A stretch of DNA of 64,000 bases from Stenotrophomonas sp. HITSZ_GD (GCF_029543105.1 NZ_JARQXB010000004.1:124001-188000); one strand, 5' to 3'. Numbered from the stretch's first letter, positions 45,964-58,227 are shown. The notes: generated by a model from the sequence alone, not told the origin. Program-made: numbers and translations.

Positions 45964-46790
45964 CGCGCTTCCAGTTCGGCGATGCGTTCGCGCAGCCGCG
46001 CGTTCTCCTGCTCCAGTTCCGCCACGCGCCCGCGCAACGATTGCAGCGTGTCCTCCGGCGAGGTTTCATGCTCGCACTCCACACGCGGCTTGCGCCGCGA
46101 TTGGCGCGCGCGCTTGGCCGCCTCGCGCAGCTCGTCGTGACCGGCCTGCGCGGCGGCCTGTTGTTCCTCCATCGGCAGCGTCGCCACGACGGCGGCGGCG
46201 TTGATCGACAACGCGCCGCTGCGCACCGCCTCCACCACTTCCGGCGCGGCCTGGCGCTGGATCTTCTCGATCATGCCCAGCTGGCTGTGGCTCACCCGCG
46301 CCACGCGGGCCAGTTCCTGGCGGCTGGGCGGCGCGGCCACGGCCGGTACCGGCGTGTCATGCGCGGTCTGCTCGGGCCACGGCGCGGTATCGTCCTCGGG
46401 GGCTTCGGGTGCCGCCACGGCCGCCTCGGCGGGCGCCACCTCGGCCACGGCGCGCTCGCGCCGCGCAGCGAGGATTTCGCGCTTGCGCAGCGCCAGCACG
46501 CCGCGCTGGAAATCGGACACGCTGCGTCGGCCCAGGTGCTGGTCGATCATCCACAGGTGCACGTCCTCCATGCTCTGGAAGCGCTCGTTCTGCATGGTGC
46601 GGAAGGGCAGGCCGTGCGTCCGGCAGATGCCGTAGCGGTTGTGGCCGTCCACCAGTACGTTGCCCCACAGCACCAGCGCGTCGCGGCAGCCTTCGGCCAG
46701 CAGGCTTTGCTCCAGCGCCGCATGCTCGTCCGGCGTGAGCGGATCGATGTAGGCCTTGAGCGAGGGGTCGACGACGATTTCGGTATCCAT
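45960..46790 (-). CDS. Orphan ParB-like DNA-binding protein
   Basis: A 276-residue protein with a ParB N-terminal-like region (ALEQSLLAEGCRDALVLWGNVLVDGHNRYGI, about residues 22-55), a helix-turn-helix-like middle (SRQELARVARVSHSQLGMIEKIQ, about 155-177), and a C-terminal coiled coil (LRGRVAELEQENARLRERIAELEAR). No parA or replication gene is near, so it is not a partition operon. It probably regulates genes. The ATG at 46790 opens the conserved region; the frame upstream is not conserved-looking. Confidence 0.7.
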   Translation of the reverse strand: MDTEIVVDPSLKAYIDPLTPDEHAALEQSLLAEGCRDALVLWGNVLVDGHNRYGICRTHGLPFRTMQNERFQSMEDVHLWMIDQHLGRRSVSDFQRGVLALRKREILAARRERAVAEVAPAEAAVAAPEAPEDDTAPWPEQTAHDTPVPAVAAPPSRQELARVARVSHSQLGMIEKIQRQAAPEVVEAVRSGALSINAAAVVATLPMEEQQAAAQAGHDELREAAKRARQSRRKPRVECEHETSPEDTLQSLRGRVAELEQENARLRERIAELEAR

Positions 46791-46965
46791 GCGGGGCCAT
46801 GCGAACGCGGGGCGCGCATTGTAGGCAGCGCGCCGCGCATCGTCGCGGCTTGACAGCGCGGCCGTGCCGGCGCGTGGGCGCGCGGTGAACAAGGCCGCGT
46901 GCGCCCATGCCGCCGGTTAACGCCGCGCCATCGACGCTGGGCGCCTCTTCCCTGGAGCCTTCGCG

Positions 46966-47307
46966 ATGAAGCATGCCGCCCTCGATTTCGACGACGAGTT
47001 CAAGGTGCTTTTCGACGTGCGCCAGGTGCAGGCGGCCACGATGTCCATCGCCCCGGGCGAGAAGGAAGGCGGCCCGGAAAACCGCCACCGGGGCGCGGAC
47101 CAGTGGTTGTACGTGGTGGCCGGGCAGGGCGTGGCTACGGTAGGCAACGTGCAGCAGGCATTGGCGCCGGGCGACCTGCTGGTGATCGAGCAGGGTGAGC
47201 GCCACGAGATCCGCAACAACGGCGGTACGCCGCTGCAGGCGCTCACCTGGTACCACCCGCCGGCGTACACGCAATCGGGCGAACGGTTGCCCGCCGGCGA
47301 GCGTTGA
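46966..47307 (+). CDS. Cupin domain protein
   Basis: A single-cupin protein of 113 residues. The metal-binding motif is visible: NRHRGADQWLYVVAGQG followed by GDLLVIEQGERHEIRNNG, with the histidines and glutamates of the cupin motifs. Likely a small-molecule binder or isomerase; the substrate is unknown. It is divergent from the ParB-like gene, with 175 bases between. Confidence 0.85.
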   Translation: MKHAALDFDDEFKVLFDVRQVQAATMSIAPGEKEGGPENRHRGADQWLYVVAGQGVATVGNVQQALAPGDLLVIEQGERHEIRNNGGTPLQALTWYHPPAYTQSGERLPAGER

Positions 47308-47403
47308 AGTCAACGCGCGGTGTAGGGCGTGCGCGGCGATTGCACCGGTTGTTTACCTGCGCGCTGCTACACCGCACCGGTCACACACACCGGAGGCATT
47401 CCC

Positions 47404-47913
47404 ATGCCGGAGAAAAAGACCCGCCAGGCGGCGGCCAAGGACAAGCGCGAAGGCAAGTCGGCCAGCACCCAGGCCGGCGAATACGTGCACGAGGAGATCG
47501 AGCACATCAAGCACGGCAAGCACGGCGCCAAGAACACCCAGCAGGCGATCGCCATTGGGCTGTCCAAGGCGCGCCGCGATGGCGTGAAGGCCAAGCCGGG
47601 CAAGACCGCTTCCAAGGCGACGAAGAAGAAGGCCGCGCAGGACACCGCCGCGTCGAAGAAGGCGAAGAAGGCGCCCTCCAGGACGCGCTCGGCCGGCGCC
47701 AAGAAAGCCTTGAAGACCGCCAGCAAGAAGACCACGGCCAAGAAGGTAGTGGGCAAGAAGGCGTTGTCGACGCAGGCCAAGAAGGCGGCGAGCAAGCGCA
47801 CCGCGACCAGCCGGTCGGCGGCGGCGAAGAAGGCCGCGCGCACCAAGGGCCCGACCGCGCGCAAGACCGCGGCCAAGAAGGCGGCCCGCACGCGGGCGAA
47901 GAAGTCGGCCTGA
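47404..47913 (+). CDS. DUF6496 protein with histone H1-like lysine/alanine tail
   Basis: The first 65 or so residues match the DUF6496 pattern (AGEYVHEEIEHIKHGKHGAKNTQQAIAIGLSKARRDGVK). The remaining 100 residues are almost only Lys, Ala, Ser, Thr and Arg in AAKKA-type repeats, like the tail of histone H1, and should bind DNA or RNA non-specifically. The protein has 169 residues. CGGAGGCATTCCC precedes ATG 47404. It lies upstream of the DNA-damage island but a functional tie is only guessed. Confidence 0.8.
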   Translation: MPEKKTRQAAAKDKREGKSASTQAGEYVHEEIEHIKHGKHGAKNTQQAIAIGLSKARRDGVKAKPGKTASKATKKKAAQDTAASKKAKKAPSRTRSAGAKKALKTASKKTTAKKVVGKKALSTQAKKAASKRTATSRSAAAKKAARTKGPTARKTAAKKAARTRAKKSA

Positions 47914-48017
47914 GTCGGGCGCAGCGGCCCGTGCCGCGGGGGACGGGCCGCTGCCAACCGGGTGAGCGGTGCCGTTCGGTTGCCTGAATCGCGTCGTCTC
48001 GCCCCCTGCGACGGAAA

Positions 48018-48035
48018 GGTGTACAAATGTACACC
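48018..48035. promoter_or_regulatory. LexA2 operator of the lexA2-imuA-imuB-dnaE2 cassette
   Basis: GGTGTACAAATGTACACC is an 18-bp perfect palindrome (8-bp arms, AA centre). It contains TGTACAAATGTACA, which I recall as the LexA2 site reported in Xanthomonas. It lies 63 bases before the lexA2 ATG at 48099 and is the only such palindrome I noticed here. Confidence 0.85.
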
Positions 48036-48098
48036 TATGAAGAATCCCCGTTCCCCGCGGGCCCCGCACGGCCCTTCCGCATTCGCGTCGCCGCGCCC

Positions 48099-48704
48099 AT
48101 GGACGAATTGAGCCCCCGCCGCGCCGCGGTGCTGGCCTTCGTGCGCGAGCGCGCGCGCAGCGGGCAGCCGCCCAGCCTGGCCGAGATCGCCGCCGAGTTC
48201 GGCTTCGCCTCGCGCAATGCCGCCCAGAAGCACGTGCAGGCGCTGGCCGAGGCCGGGCTGATCGAGTTGCGCGGCGGCGGGCTGGCCCGCGGCATCCGCT
48301 TGCCCGAAGCCCCGCGCGACGCCCCGCTGATGCTGCCGGTCCTCGGCCGCGTGGCTGCCGGTGTGCCGATCGGCGCCGATATCGGCATCGAGCGCGCGCT
48401 GTGGCTGGACCGCGCGCTGTTCTCCCTGCGCCCGGATTACCTGCTGCAGGTACAGGGCGATTCGATGATCGACGACGGCATCCTCGACGGCGACCTGGTC
48501 GGCGTGCACCGCAGCAGCGAGGCGCGCGATGGTCAGATCGTGGTGGCACGGCTGGATGGGGAAATCACCATCAAGCGGCTCGAACGCGGGCGCAAGCAAC
48601 TGCGCCTGCTGCCGCGCAATCCGGCCTATGCGCCGATCGTGGTGCCGGCCGATGCCGACTTCGCGATCGAAGGCCTGTACTGCGGCCTGCTGCGGCAGGG
48701 CTGA
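48099..48704 (+). CDS. lexA2: LexA2-type SOS repressor
   Basis: Autocleaving repressor of the damage-induced cassette that follows. From ATG 48099 the protein is 201 residues, the normal LexA length. It has a winged HTH (SLAEIAAEFGFASRNAAQKHVQAL), an Ala87-Gly88 cleavage site (RVAAGV), and the Ser122/Lys159 catalytic pair. The frame opens earlier at 48027, but that ATG lies within the operator palindrome and adds residues no LexA has. The cassette is compact: imuA follows after 2 bases. Confidence 0.93.
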   Translation: MDELSPRRAAVLAFVRERARSGQPPSLAEIAAEFGFASRNAAQKHVQALAEAGLIELRGGGLARGIRLPEAPRDAPLMLPVLGRVAAGVPIGADIGIERALWLDRALFSLRPDYLLQVQGDSMIDDGILDGDLVGVHRSSEARDGQIVVARLDGEITIKRLERGRKQLRLLPRNPAYAPIVVPADADFAIEGLYCGLLRQG

Positions 48705-48706
48705 GG

Positions 48707-49321
48707 ATGGGCGAAGTCCTGGCCCTGGGCGAGATGCTGGCCGCACGCACCGTGTGGCGGGCGGGGCAGGGCGTGGCCACGCGCCGCGACGGCGAGCCCA
48801 GCGGCCATGCCGCGCTCGACGCCGCGCTGCCCGATGGCGGCTGGCCGCGGCGCGCGTTGACCGAACTGCTGCTCCCTTCCGATGGCGTGGGCGAAATCGC
48901 GCTGTTGCTGCCCACGCTGGCCCGGCTCACGGCTGCCGGCGAGCGCGTGGTGTTGGTCGCGCCGCCGTACCTGCCGTATGCGCCGGCCTGGCAGGCCGGC
49001 GGCATCGACCTGGGCTGGCTCGAGGTGATCGAGGCCGAGCCGAAGCAGGCGCTGTGGGCGTTCGAGCAATGCCTGCGCAGCGGCGCGTGCGCGGCCGTGC
49101 TCGGCTGGCCGCAGACGGCCGATGCGCGTGCGCTGCGCCGACTGCAGGTGGCCGCCGACAGTGGCGATTGCTGCGCCTTCGCGCTGCGCGACCGCCGCCA
49201 TGCGGTGAACGCCTCGCCGGCCGCGCTGCGCCTGGAATACCTGCCCAGCGAACATGCCTGGCAGGTGCGCAAGTGCCGCGGCGGCCAGGTGCCCGCGCAA
49301 CCGCTGCGACTGGCGCATTGA
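48707..49321 (+). CDS. imuA: Mutasome adaptor ImuA
   Basis: RecA/SulA-related adaptor of 204 residues found in imuA-imuB-dnaE2 cassettes and thought to assist translesion synthesis. The start HAALDAALPDGGWPRRALTELL is typical, followed by ATPase-like sequence without a clear P-loop. TGAGG of the lexA2 stop region serves as ribosome site. It precedes imuB by 9 bases, so the two are cotranslated. Confidence 0.88.
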   Translation: MGEVLALGEMLAARTVWRAGQGVATRRDGEPSGHAALDAALPDGGWPRRALTELLLPSDGVGEIALLLPTLARLTAAGERVVLVAPPYLPYAPAWQAGGIDLGWLEVIEAEPKQALWAFEQCLRSGACAAVLGWPQTADARALRRLQVAADSGDCCAFALRDRRHAVNASPAALRLEYLPSEHAWQVRKCRGGQVPAQPLRLAH

Positions 49322-49330
49322 GGCGCGCGC

Positions 49331-50752
49331 ATGCTCTGGGCCTGCATTCTGCTGCCGCAATTGGCGCTGGACGCCGTCCTGCGCCGTCTGCCCGATCCTG
49401 AAACCCCGCTCGCGCTGGTCGAAGGGCCGGCGCAGCTGCGCAGCCTGCATTCGGTCAACGACAACGCCGCGGCCGCCGGGCTGCGCACCGGCATGCGCCT
49501 GGCGGCCGCGCACGCCTTGCTGGCCGGTGTGCGCACCGTCGCGCACGAGCCACAGGCCGAAGCGCGCTGGCAGCGTTTCCTGGCGGCCTGGGCCTATCGC
49601 CACAGCTCGCTGGTGAGCGCGCAGTGGCCGCATGCCATCGTGCTGGAGGCGCAGGCCAGCTTCCGCCTGTTCGGGCCGTGGCCGCGCTTCGCGCAGCGGC
49701 TGCGCGACGAACTGCAGACGCTGGGTTTCCGCCATCGCATCGCCCTGGCCCCCACGCCACGCGCCGCGCGCGTGCTGGCCGGCTTGCGCGATGGCCTGGC
49801 GGTGCGCAGGCCCGAGGCATTGCACAGCCTGCTCGATGGCGTGCCCGTGCGCCGCGCCGCGCTCCCCGGCGAGGCCGGCGAGCGCCTGCAACGCATGGGC
49901 CTGGAACACCTGGGCCAGTTGCGCGCCTTGCCGCGCGACAGCCTGCGCCGGCGCTTTGGCCTGGACCTGCTCGACCACCTCGACCGCCTCTACGGCGACG
50001 CCGATGATCCGTTGCAGTGCTACGCGCCACCGGACCATTTCGATTCGCGCATCGAGATGGGCTACGAGGTCGAAACCCACACCGCACTGCTGTTCCCGCT
50101 GCGCCGCCTGCTGGGCGACCTGTGCACGTACCTGTCCATCCGCGATGGCGGCGTGCAGCGCTTCGTGCTGCGGCTGGAGCACGAGGAGGGACATACCGAC
50201 GTGGAGGTCGGGCTGCTGGCCGCCGAACGCGAGCCGGGCATGCTGTTCGAGCTCTCGCGCAACCGCTTGGAACGGGTAGCGCTGGAGAAACCGGTGGTGG
50301 CGCTGCGCCTGCTCGCGCGCGAACTGCCGCCGTTCGTGCCGGCCGCGCGCGACCTGTTCGATCCGCGCCCGCAGCAGGCGCTGGACTGGCCGCAACTGCG
50401 CGAGCGCCTGCGCGCGCGGCTGGGCGATGAATCGGTGTATCGCCTGGCGCCGGCCGACGACCCGCGCCCGGAGCGCGCCTGGCGCCGCGTACTCGGCGAG
50501 GACGATGCGCGGCCGGCGCAGGCGCCGCCGCGCCCGCCGCGCCCGGCCTGGCTGCTGCCGCAGCCGATCCCGCTGCGCGATGCGCGCCTGCGCGTGCTGT
50601 CCGGCCCCGAACGCCTGGAAAGCGGCTGGTGGGACGGCCAGGACGCCCGCCGCGACTACTACGTGGTGGAAACCGCGCGCGGCCAGCGCGGCTGGGCCTA
50701 TGTCGCGCCGGGTGCGCGCGAGGGCTGGATGCTGCACGGGTGGTTCGCATGA
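49331..50752 (+). CDS. imuB: Mutasome scaffold ImuB (inactive Y-family polymerase)
   Basis: Y-family polymerase homologue of 473 residues that lacks polymerase activity in studied relatives and links DnaE2 to the clamp and RecA. The start [16 protein letters not shown] has no DFDxFF catalytic motif, and the palm retains only the fold ([17 protein letters not shown]). The C-terminal end [19 protein letters not shown] is typical. Its stop overlaps the dnaE2 start (ATGA). Confidence 0.92.
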   Translation: MLWACILLPQLALDAVLRRLPDPETPLALVEGPAQLRSLHSVNDNAAAAGLRTGMRLAAAHALLAGVRTVAHEPQAEARWQRFLAAWAYRHSSLVSAQWPHAIVLEAQASFRLFGPWPRFAQRLRDELQTLGFRHRIALAPTPRAARVLAGLRDGLAVRRPEALHSLLDGVPVRRAALPGEAGERLQRMGLEHLGQLRALPRDSLRRRFGLDLLDHLDRLYGDADDPLQCYAPPDHFDSRIEMGYEVETHTALLFPLRRLLGDLCTYLSIRDGGVQRFVLRLEHEEGHTDVEVGLLAAEREPGMLFELSRNRLERVALEKPVVALRLLARELPPFVPAARDLFDPRPQQALDWPQLRERLRARLGDESVYRLAPADDPRPERAWRRVLGEDDARPAQAPPRPPRPAWLLPQPIPLRDARLRVLSGPERLESGWWDGQDARRDYYVVETARGQRGWAYVAPGAREGWMLHGWFA

Positions 50753-53700
50753 GCCGGGACGACTTTCCCGATGGCGTGGACCGCGACACCCCGGGCGGCC
50801 GCCCGCCGCGCGCCTGGACGGTGGATGCGCGCCTGCGCGCGGCCGCCAACGACGAGGTCATGCCCGAGCGCGATGCGCACCTGCCGGCGTATGCCGAGCT
50901 GCACTGCGTATCGGATTTCTCGTTCCTGCGTGGCGCCTCCTCGGCCGAGGCGCTGTTCGCTCGCGCGCGCGAGTGCGGCTACGAAGCGCTCGCCATCACC
51001 GACGAATGCTCGCTGGCCGGCATCGTGCGCGGCTGGGAGGCGGCGCGCGCCACCGGCCTGCCGCTGGTGGTCGGCAGCGAGATCGCGCTGGAAGACGGCC
51101 CGCGCATGGTGTTGCTGGTGGAAGACGCGCGCGGCTACGCGCAGCTGTGCGAACTGATCACCCGGGCGCGGCGCGCGGCGACCAAGGGCCGCTACCGGCT
51201 GACCCGCGCCGACATGGCCCAGGTACTGGCCGGCACGCAGCCCGGGCTGTTCGCGCTGTGGTTGCCGGCGGCCGAGCCCGATCCCGCGCAGGGCCAGTGG
51301 CTGCGCGGCCTGTTCGAGGCGCGCACCTACCTGGCCGTGGAACTGCATCGCGAGCGCGACGATGCCGCGCGCCTGGCGCAGCTGCTGGCGCTGGCGCGCC
51401 AGCTGGACCTGGTGCCGGTGGCGTGCGGCGACGTGCACATGGCGCAGCGCCGCGAGCGCATCGTGCAGGACACCCTCACCGCGATCCGCCACAACCTGCC
51501 GCTGGCCGAGTGCGGCGCGCACCTGTTCCGCAACGGCGAGCGCCACCTGCGCAGCCGCCGCGCGCTGGGCAACATCCATCCGCCGGCGCTGCTGCAGGCG
51601 GCGGTCGAACTGGCGCGGCGCTGCACCGGCTTCGACCTCAAGCGCGACCTGGAATATCGCTATCCGGCCGAACTGGTGCCGGCCGGGCATACCCCGGCCA
51701 GCTACCTGCGCCAACTCACCGAGGCCGGCATGCGCACGCGCTGGCCCAAGGGCGTGCCGGACAAGGTGGCGGCCGATATCGAGCAGGAGCTGGCGCTGAT
51801 CGCGGAGCTGGAGTACGAGGCGTTCTTCCTCACCGTGCACGACATCGTGCGCTTCGCCAGATCGCGCGACATCCTCTGCCAGGGGCGCGGCTCCTCGGCC
51901 AACTCGGCGGTGTGCTATGCACTGGGTATCACCGCGGTGAACCCGGCCGAGAACCGCCTGCTGATCTCGCGCTTCCTGTCCAAGGCGCGCGACGAGCCGC
52001 CGGACATCGACGTGGACTTCGAACACGAACGCCGCGAGGAAGTGCTGCAGTACGTCTACAACAAGTACGGCCGCGAGCGCGCGGCGCTGGCCGCCACGGT
52101 GATCAGCTATCGCGGCAAGAGCGCGGTGCGCGACGTGGCCAAGGCGTTCGGCTTGCCGCCGGACCAGATCGCGCTGCTGGCCGATTGCTACGGCTGGGGC
52201 AACGGCGATACGCCGATGCAGCAGCGCCTGGAGGAAGCCGGTTTCGACCTCGACAATCCGCTGATCGCCCGCGTGCTGGCGGTTACCGAGATGCTGCGCG
52301 ACCATCCGCGCCACCTGTCCCAGCATGTGGGCGGCTTCGTCATCTCCGATGCGCCGCTGTCCACCGTGGTGCCGGTGGAAAACGCGGCGATGGCCGATCG
52401 CACCATCATCCAGTGGGACAAGGACGACCTGGAAACGCTGGGCCTGCTGAAGGTCGATTGCCTCGCGCTGGGCATGCTCACCTGCATCCGCAAGGCGCTG
52501 GACCTGGTGCGCCGGCATCGCGGACGCGCGTTCGACCTGGCTTCCATTCCCAACGAGGATGCCGCCACCTACGACATGATCTGCCTGGCCGATACGGTCG
52601 GCGTGTTCCAGATCGAATCGCGCGCGCAGATGGCGATGCTGCCGCGCCTGCAGCCGCGCAAGTTCTACGACCTGGTGATCGAGGTGGCGATCGTGCGCCC
52701 GGGCCCGATCCAGGGCGACATGGTGCATCCCTACCTGCGGCGGCGGCAGGGCAAGGAGATGATCAGCTATCCCTCGCCGGGCGTGCAGGACATCCTCGGC
52801 CCCACGCTGGGCGTGCCGCTGTTCCAGGAGCAGGTGATGGAGCTGGTGATCCATGCCGGCTATTCGCCCGACGAAGCCGATGGCCTGCGCCGCTCGATGG
52901 CGGCCTGGCGTCGTGGCGGGGACATGGAGCCGCATCGCGTGCGCATTCGCGAGCTGATGGAGAAGAAAGGCTATCCCGGCCACTTCATCGACCAGATCTT
53001 CGAGCAGATCAAGGGCTTCGGTTCCTATGGTTTCCCGCAGAGCCACGCCGCTTCGTTCGCCAAGCTGGTCTACATCAGCTGCTGGCTGAAGCGGCACGAG
53101 CCGGCCGCGTTCGCCTGCGGCCTGCTCAACGCGCAGCCGATGGGCTTCTATTCGCCGAGCCAGATCGTGCAGGACGCACGCCGTGGGCGCGCGGCGCGCG
53201 AGGCGGTGGAAGTGCTGCCGGTGGACGTGGCGCACAGCGATTGGGACCAGACCCTGGACGGCGGCACGCCCTGGCAGGACGAGGCGCGGCCGGGCACGCA
53301 GCCGGCGATCCGCCTGGGCCTGCGCCAGGTGCGCGGCTTGTCCGAGCGGGTGGCGCAGGCGATCGTGGCCGCGCGCGCGCAGCGCCCGTTCGCCGACATC
53401 GCTGACCTGTGCCTGCGCGCCGGGCTCGACGCCAAGGCGCGTGAGGCGCTCGCCGAAGCCGGGGCGCTGGCCTCGTTGAGCGGCCATCGCCACCAGGCGC
53501 GCTGGGCGGTGGCCGGCGTGGAGCGGCGGCGGCCACTGCTGCCCGGCAGCCCGGAGGAAACGCAGATCGCGCTGCCGGCACCGCGGCAGGGCGAGGACAT
53601 CCTGGCCGATTACCGCGCCATCGGCCTGAGCCTGGGCGCGCACCCGATGGCGCTGCTGCGCGCGCAGATGCGCCAGCGCCGCATCCTCGGCCTGCAGGAG

Positions 53701-54003
53701 CTGCACGGCCGGCGCCACGGCAGCGGCGTGCACGTGGCGGGGCTGGTCACGCAGCGCCAGCGGCCCGGCACCGCCAAGGGCACGATCTTCGTCACGCTGG
53801 AGGACGAACACGGCATGATCAATGTCGTGGTGTGGTCGCACCTGGCGCAGCGGCGGCGGCGCGCGCTGCTGGAATCACGCCTGCTGGCGGTGCGCGGGCG
53901 CTGGGAGCAGGTCGATGGCGTCACCCACGTGATCGCCGGCGACCTGCACGACCTGAGCCACCTACTGGGCGAGTTGCCGGTGGCCTCGCGGGATTTCCAT
54001 TGA
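50749..54003 (+). CDS. dnaE2: Error-prone DNA polymerase DnaE2 (ImuC)
   Basis: C-family polymerase of 1084 residues that extends past lesions, driving damage-induced mutation. An N-terminal PHP domain ([20 protein letters not shown]) is followed by the palm with [15 protein letters not shown], holding the catalytic aspartates. [18 protein letters not shown] and the C-terminal OB region ([22 protein letters not shown]) follow. Length and order separate it from the replicative DnaE1. The start overlaps imuB, coupling the cassette. Confidence 0.95.
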   Translation: MSRDDFPDGVDRDTPGGRPPRAWTVDARLRAAANDEVMPERDAHLPAYAELHCVSDFSFLRGASSAEALFARARECGYEALAITDECSLAGIVRGWEAARATGLPLVVGSEIALEDGPRMVLLVEDARGYAQLCELITRARRAATKGRYRLTRADMAQVLAGTQPGLFALWLPAAEPDPAQGQWLRGLFEARTYLAVELHRERDDAARLAQLLALARQLDLVPVACGDVHMAQRRERIVQDTLTAIRHNLPLAECGAHLFRNGERHLRSRRALGNIHPPALLQAAVELARRCTGFDLKRDLEYRYPAELVPAGHTPASYLRQLTEAGMRTRWPKGVPDKVAADIEQELALIAELEYEAFFLTVHDIVRFARSRDILCQGRGSSANSAVCYALGITAVNPAENRLLISRFLSKARDEPPDIDVDFEHERREEVLQYVYNKYGRERAALAATVISYRGKSAVRDVAKAFGLPPDQIALLADCYGWGNGDTPMQQRLEEAGFDLDNPLIARVLAVTEMLRDHPRHLSQHVGGFVISDAPLSTVVPVENAAMADRTIIQWDKDDLETLGLLKVDCLALGMLTCIRKALDLVRRHRGRAFDLASIPNEDAATYDMICLADTVGVFQIESRAQMAMLPRLQPRKFYDLVIEVAIVRPGPIQGDMVHPYLRRRQGKEMISYPSPGVQDILGPTLGVPLFQEQVMELVIHAGYSPDEADGLRRSMAAWRRGGDMEPHRVRIRELMEKKGYPGHFIDQIFEQIKGFGSYGFPQSHAASFAKLVYISCWLKRHEPAAFACGLLNAQPMGFYSPSQIVQDARRGRAAREAVEVLPVDVAHSDWDQTLDGGTPWQDEARPGTQPAIRLGLRQVRGLSERVAQAIVAARAQRPFADIADLCLRAGLDAKAREALAEAGALASLSGHRHQARWAVAGVERRRPLLPGSPEETQIALPAPRQGEDILADYRAIGLSLGAHPMALLRAQMRQRRILGLQELHGRRHGSGVHVAGLVTQRQRPGTAKGTIFVTLEDEHGMINVVVWSHLAQRRRRALLESRLLAVRGRWEQVDGVTHVIAGDLHDLSHLLGELPVASRDFH

Positions 54004-54038
54004 ACGGCCGCCGGCCCGCGGCGGCCGTGCGCCGCGCC

Positions 54039-54440
54039 TCAGTGCGCGCTGCGGCCGGCCAGCATGCGTTCGATGCTGGCCAGGATCTCGGCCACCGCGA
54101 TGCCGTAGGAGCCGGCGTTGCCCGCGTCGAAGGCGCGCTTCCATTCCTGGTAGCCCTCGATGTACGCCGGGTCGGGGGTGTCGTGGCCGACCAGTTCGGC
54201 GTGGCTGCGCTCGAACACCTGGCCGATCACCGGCAGGTGCGCCATCGAGGTGATCACTCCGCCCGGCGCGCCGGGATGCCGGATGCGCGCATCGCGCAGC
54301 GTGACGTGCAGTATTTCGCCGCCCAGCAGCGGGTGCTGCTCGATGCGGTTGATCAGCAGCACGGGCCGCTCGTCCGCGCTGCGGCCTTCGCAGCGCCACA
54401 GCTGGCCCACGGCGTACGGAGAGGGAGACGGAACGGACAT
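54039..54440 (-). CDS. Unknown protein between dnaE2 and alkB
   Basis: A 133-residue soluble protein, no signal peptide. The start YAVGQLWRCEGRSADERPVLLINRIEQ looks like a small beta domain, followed by charged helices (EWKRAFDAGNAGSYGIAVAEILASIERM). I do not recognise the family. It reads opposite to dnaE2 and alkB, with only 29 bases to the alkB start. It is worth testing for induction together with the damage island, though no palindrome is seen at its start. Confidence 0.6.
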   Translation of the reverse strand: MSVPSPSPYAVGQLWRCEGRSADERPVLLINRIEQHPLLGGEILHVTLRDARIRHPGAPGGVITSMAHLPVIGQVFERSHAELVGHDTPDPAYIEGYQEWKRAFDAGNAGSYGIAVAEILASIERMLAGRSAH

Positions 54441-54469
54441 GCGGCACCTGCAACGGAAAGGAGGGCGCC

Positions 54470-55072
54470 ATGATGCCTGTTGGCGAGGAGGGCTGCACCT
54501 GCGCGGACCTGTTCGACAGCGCGCCCTACCGCACGGTGATCGCCGATGCGCAGGGCGGGGTGCGCTACTGGCCGCAACTGGTCGGCCAGGCGCAGGCCGA
54601 GCGCTGGTTCACCGCGCTGCGCGACGGCATCGAGTGGAAGACGCTGCAGCGGCCCATGTACGAGCGCATCGTCGACGTGCCCCGGCTGCTGGCGCATTTC
54701 GAACTGGCGGCGCTGCCACCGGATTCGCCGCTGGCCGAGATGCTCGCGCGCGTGCGCGCCACCGTGCCCGGTGCCTATACCCATGTGGGCCTGAACTTCT
54801 ATCGCGACGGCCGCGACAGCGTGGCCATGCACCACGACAAGCTGCACTCGCTGGTGCCGGGCGAACCGATCGCGCTGGTGTCCCTCGGCGATACCCGGCG
54901 GATGAACCTGCGCGCCAAGGCCGGCGGGCGCGCCTGCGGGCTGGACCTGGCGCCGGGCAGCCTGCTGGCGATGAGCCATGCCTCGCAGCTGACCCACGAG
55001 CACGGCATTCCCAAGACCGCCCGCCCGGTGGGCCCGCGGATGAGCGTGGTGTTCCGCGCGCGCCCCGCGTGA
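54470..55072 (+). CDS. alkB: AlkB-family 2-oxoglutarate dioxygenase
   Basis: Fe(II)/2-oxoglutarate enzyme that removes alkyl groups from DNA bases. The 200-residue protein has the iron ligands His121 and Asp123 (MHHDK) and His178 (HEHGIPK), and Arg190 and Arg196 of GPRMSVVFR for 2-oxoglutarate. The NFYRDGRDSVAMHHDK block is typical of the AlkB group. ATG 54470 follows AAAGGAGGGCGCC. It lies 467 bases after the DnaE2 cassette. There is no ada gene here. Confidence 0.92.
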   Translation: MMPVGEEGCTCADLFDSAPYRTVIADAQGGVRYWPQLVGQAQAERWFTALRDGIEWKTLQRPMYERIVDVPRLLAHFELAALPPDSPLAEMLARVRATVPGAYTHVGLNFYRDGRDSVAMHHDKLHSLVPGEPIALVSLGDTRRMNLRAKAGGRACGLDLAPGSLLAMSHASQLTHEHGIPKTARPVGPRMSVVFRARPA

Positions 55073-55118
55073 CGCCGGCGGGCGGCGGCGCGCCGCCCGG
55101 CCGCTTATCATCCGCGCC

Positions 55119-55874
55119 ATGACCGCCATCGACGCCACCGACCTGGAAGCCTTGTTCGACGCCGTGCCGGACGTGCTGTTCTTCGTCAAGGACCGCGAGG
55201 GCCGCTATACGCATGTCAACCAGACCATGCTGCGGCGGCTGGGATTGAAATCGCGGCAGGAGCTGATCGGCAAGCGCGTGGCCGAGGTGTACCCCATCGG
55301 CCTGGGTGCCAACTATGCCAACCAGGACGAACAGGTGCTGGCCGGCGCGGTGATCGACAACGTGCTCGAACTGCACCTGTTCGCCAACCGCGAAACCGGG
55401 TGGTGCCTGACCTGCAAGCGGCCGCTGTGGGTGGACGGGGAAGTGCAGGGGATCATCGGCATCTCGCGCGATCTCGGGCCGCAGGAAGGCCGCGACGCGC
55501 AGCGCGATGCCCAGTACGAGAAGCTGCGCCTGGCGCTGGCCTACCTGCACGCGCACTACACCCAGCCGGTGCGCCTGCAGACGTTGGTCGAACTGACCGG
55601 TTTCTCGATGTCCAAGTTGCAGCGCTCGTTCCGCCGCGTGTTCCAGCTGACGCCGCAGCAGGTGCTGCTGCGCCTGCGCCTGCATCGCGCGATGCAACTG
55701 CTCGACGAGCGCAAGCTGAGCATCACCGACATCGGGCATGCCTGCGGTTTCAGCGACCAGAGCGCTTTCACCCGCCAGTTCAAGGCCGCCACCGGCCTGA
55801 CGCCGCGCGAGTACCGCGGGTTGCCGGTGGCGCAGCGCGGGCGCATCCAGCCCTCGCTTCCCTCCGAAGCCTGA
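55119..55874 (+). CDS. PAS-AraC transcription regulator
   Basis: A 251-residue regulator. Residues 5-125 form a PAS sensor (LEALFDAVPDVLFFVKDREGRYTHVN), which may bind a ligand or cofactor; residues 135-240 are an AraC/XylS-type double HTH ending ITDIGHACGFSDQSAFTRQFKAATGLTPREYR. There is no membrane segment, so it senses a cytoplasmic signal. It lies 46 bases after alkB and its targets are unknown; the divergent or adjacent genes do not point to one. Confidence 0.88.
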   Translation: MTAIDATDLEALFDAVPDVLFFVKDREGRYTHVNQTMLRRLGLKSRQELIGKRVAEVYPIGLGANYANQDEQVLAGAVIDNVLELHLFANRETGWCLTCKRPLWVDGEVQGIIGISRDLGPQEGRDAQRDAQYEKLRLALAYLHAHYTQPVRLQTLVELTGFSMSKLQRSFRRVFQLTPQQVLLRLRLHRAMQLLDERKLSITDIGHACGFSDQSAFTRQFKAATGLTPREYRGLPVAQRGRIQPSLPSEA

Positions 55875-55943
55875 AACGCGCGGCCCAGGGCCGCGCCTGC
55901 TTCGGTTCGCCGCCGCATCCCTGGCGGCGGCGAAGCGGCGTCT

Positions 55944-58061
<2,118 letters not shown>

Positions 58062-58227
58062 GAACATCTCCAGCGGAAGGGGGCAGTGAACCCCAGAAGG
58101 CTGGTGGCCGCCAGGTTAATCGCGAGTGTGGATACAAGTGCTCGCCTGCACGTGGACTTCACGCACAAGGCAGACACAACCGCCCGTCACGGCACCTGCA
58201 TGTCCGTCCGGTCGTGGTCATTTCGGG

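Noticed and set aside
48027-48098. An N-terminal extension of LexA2.
   Set aside because: The ATG lies inside the operator palindrome and the added residues match no LexA.
50698-53841. A 1047-codon minus-strand frame.
   Set aside because: Antisense of dnaE2 with no recognisable domain.
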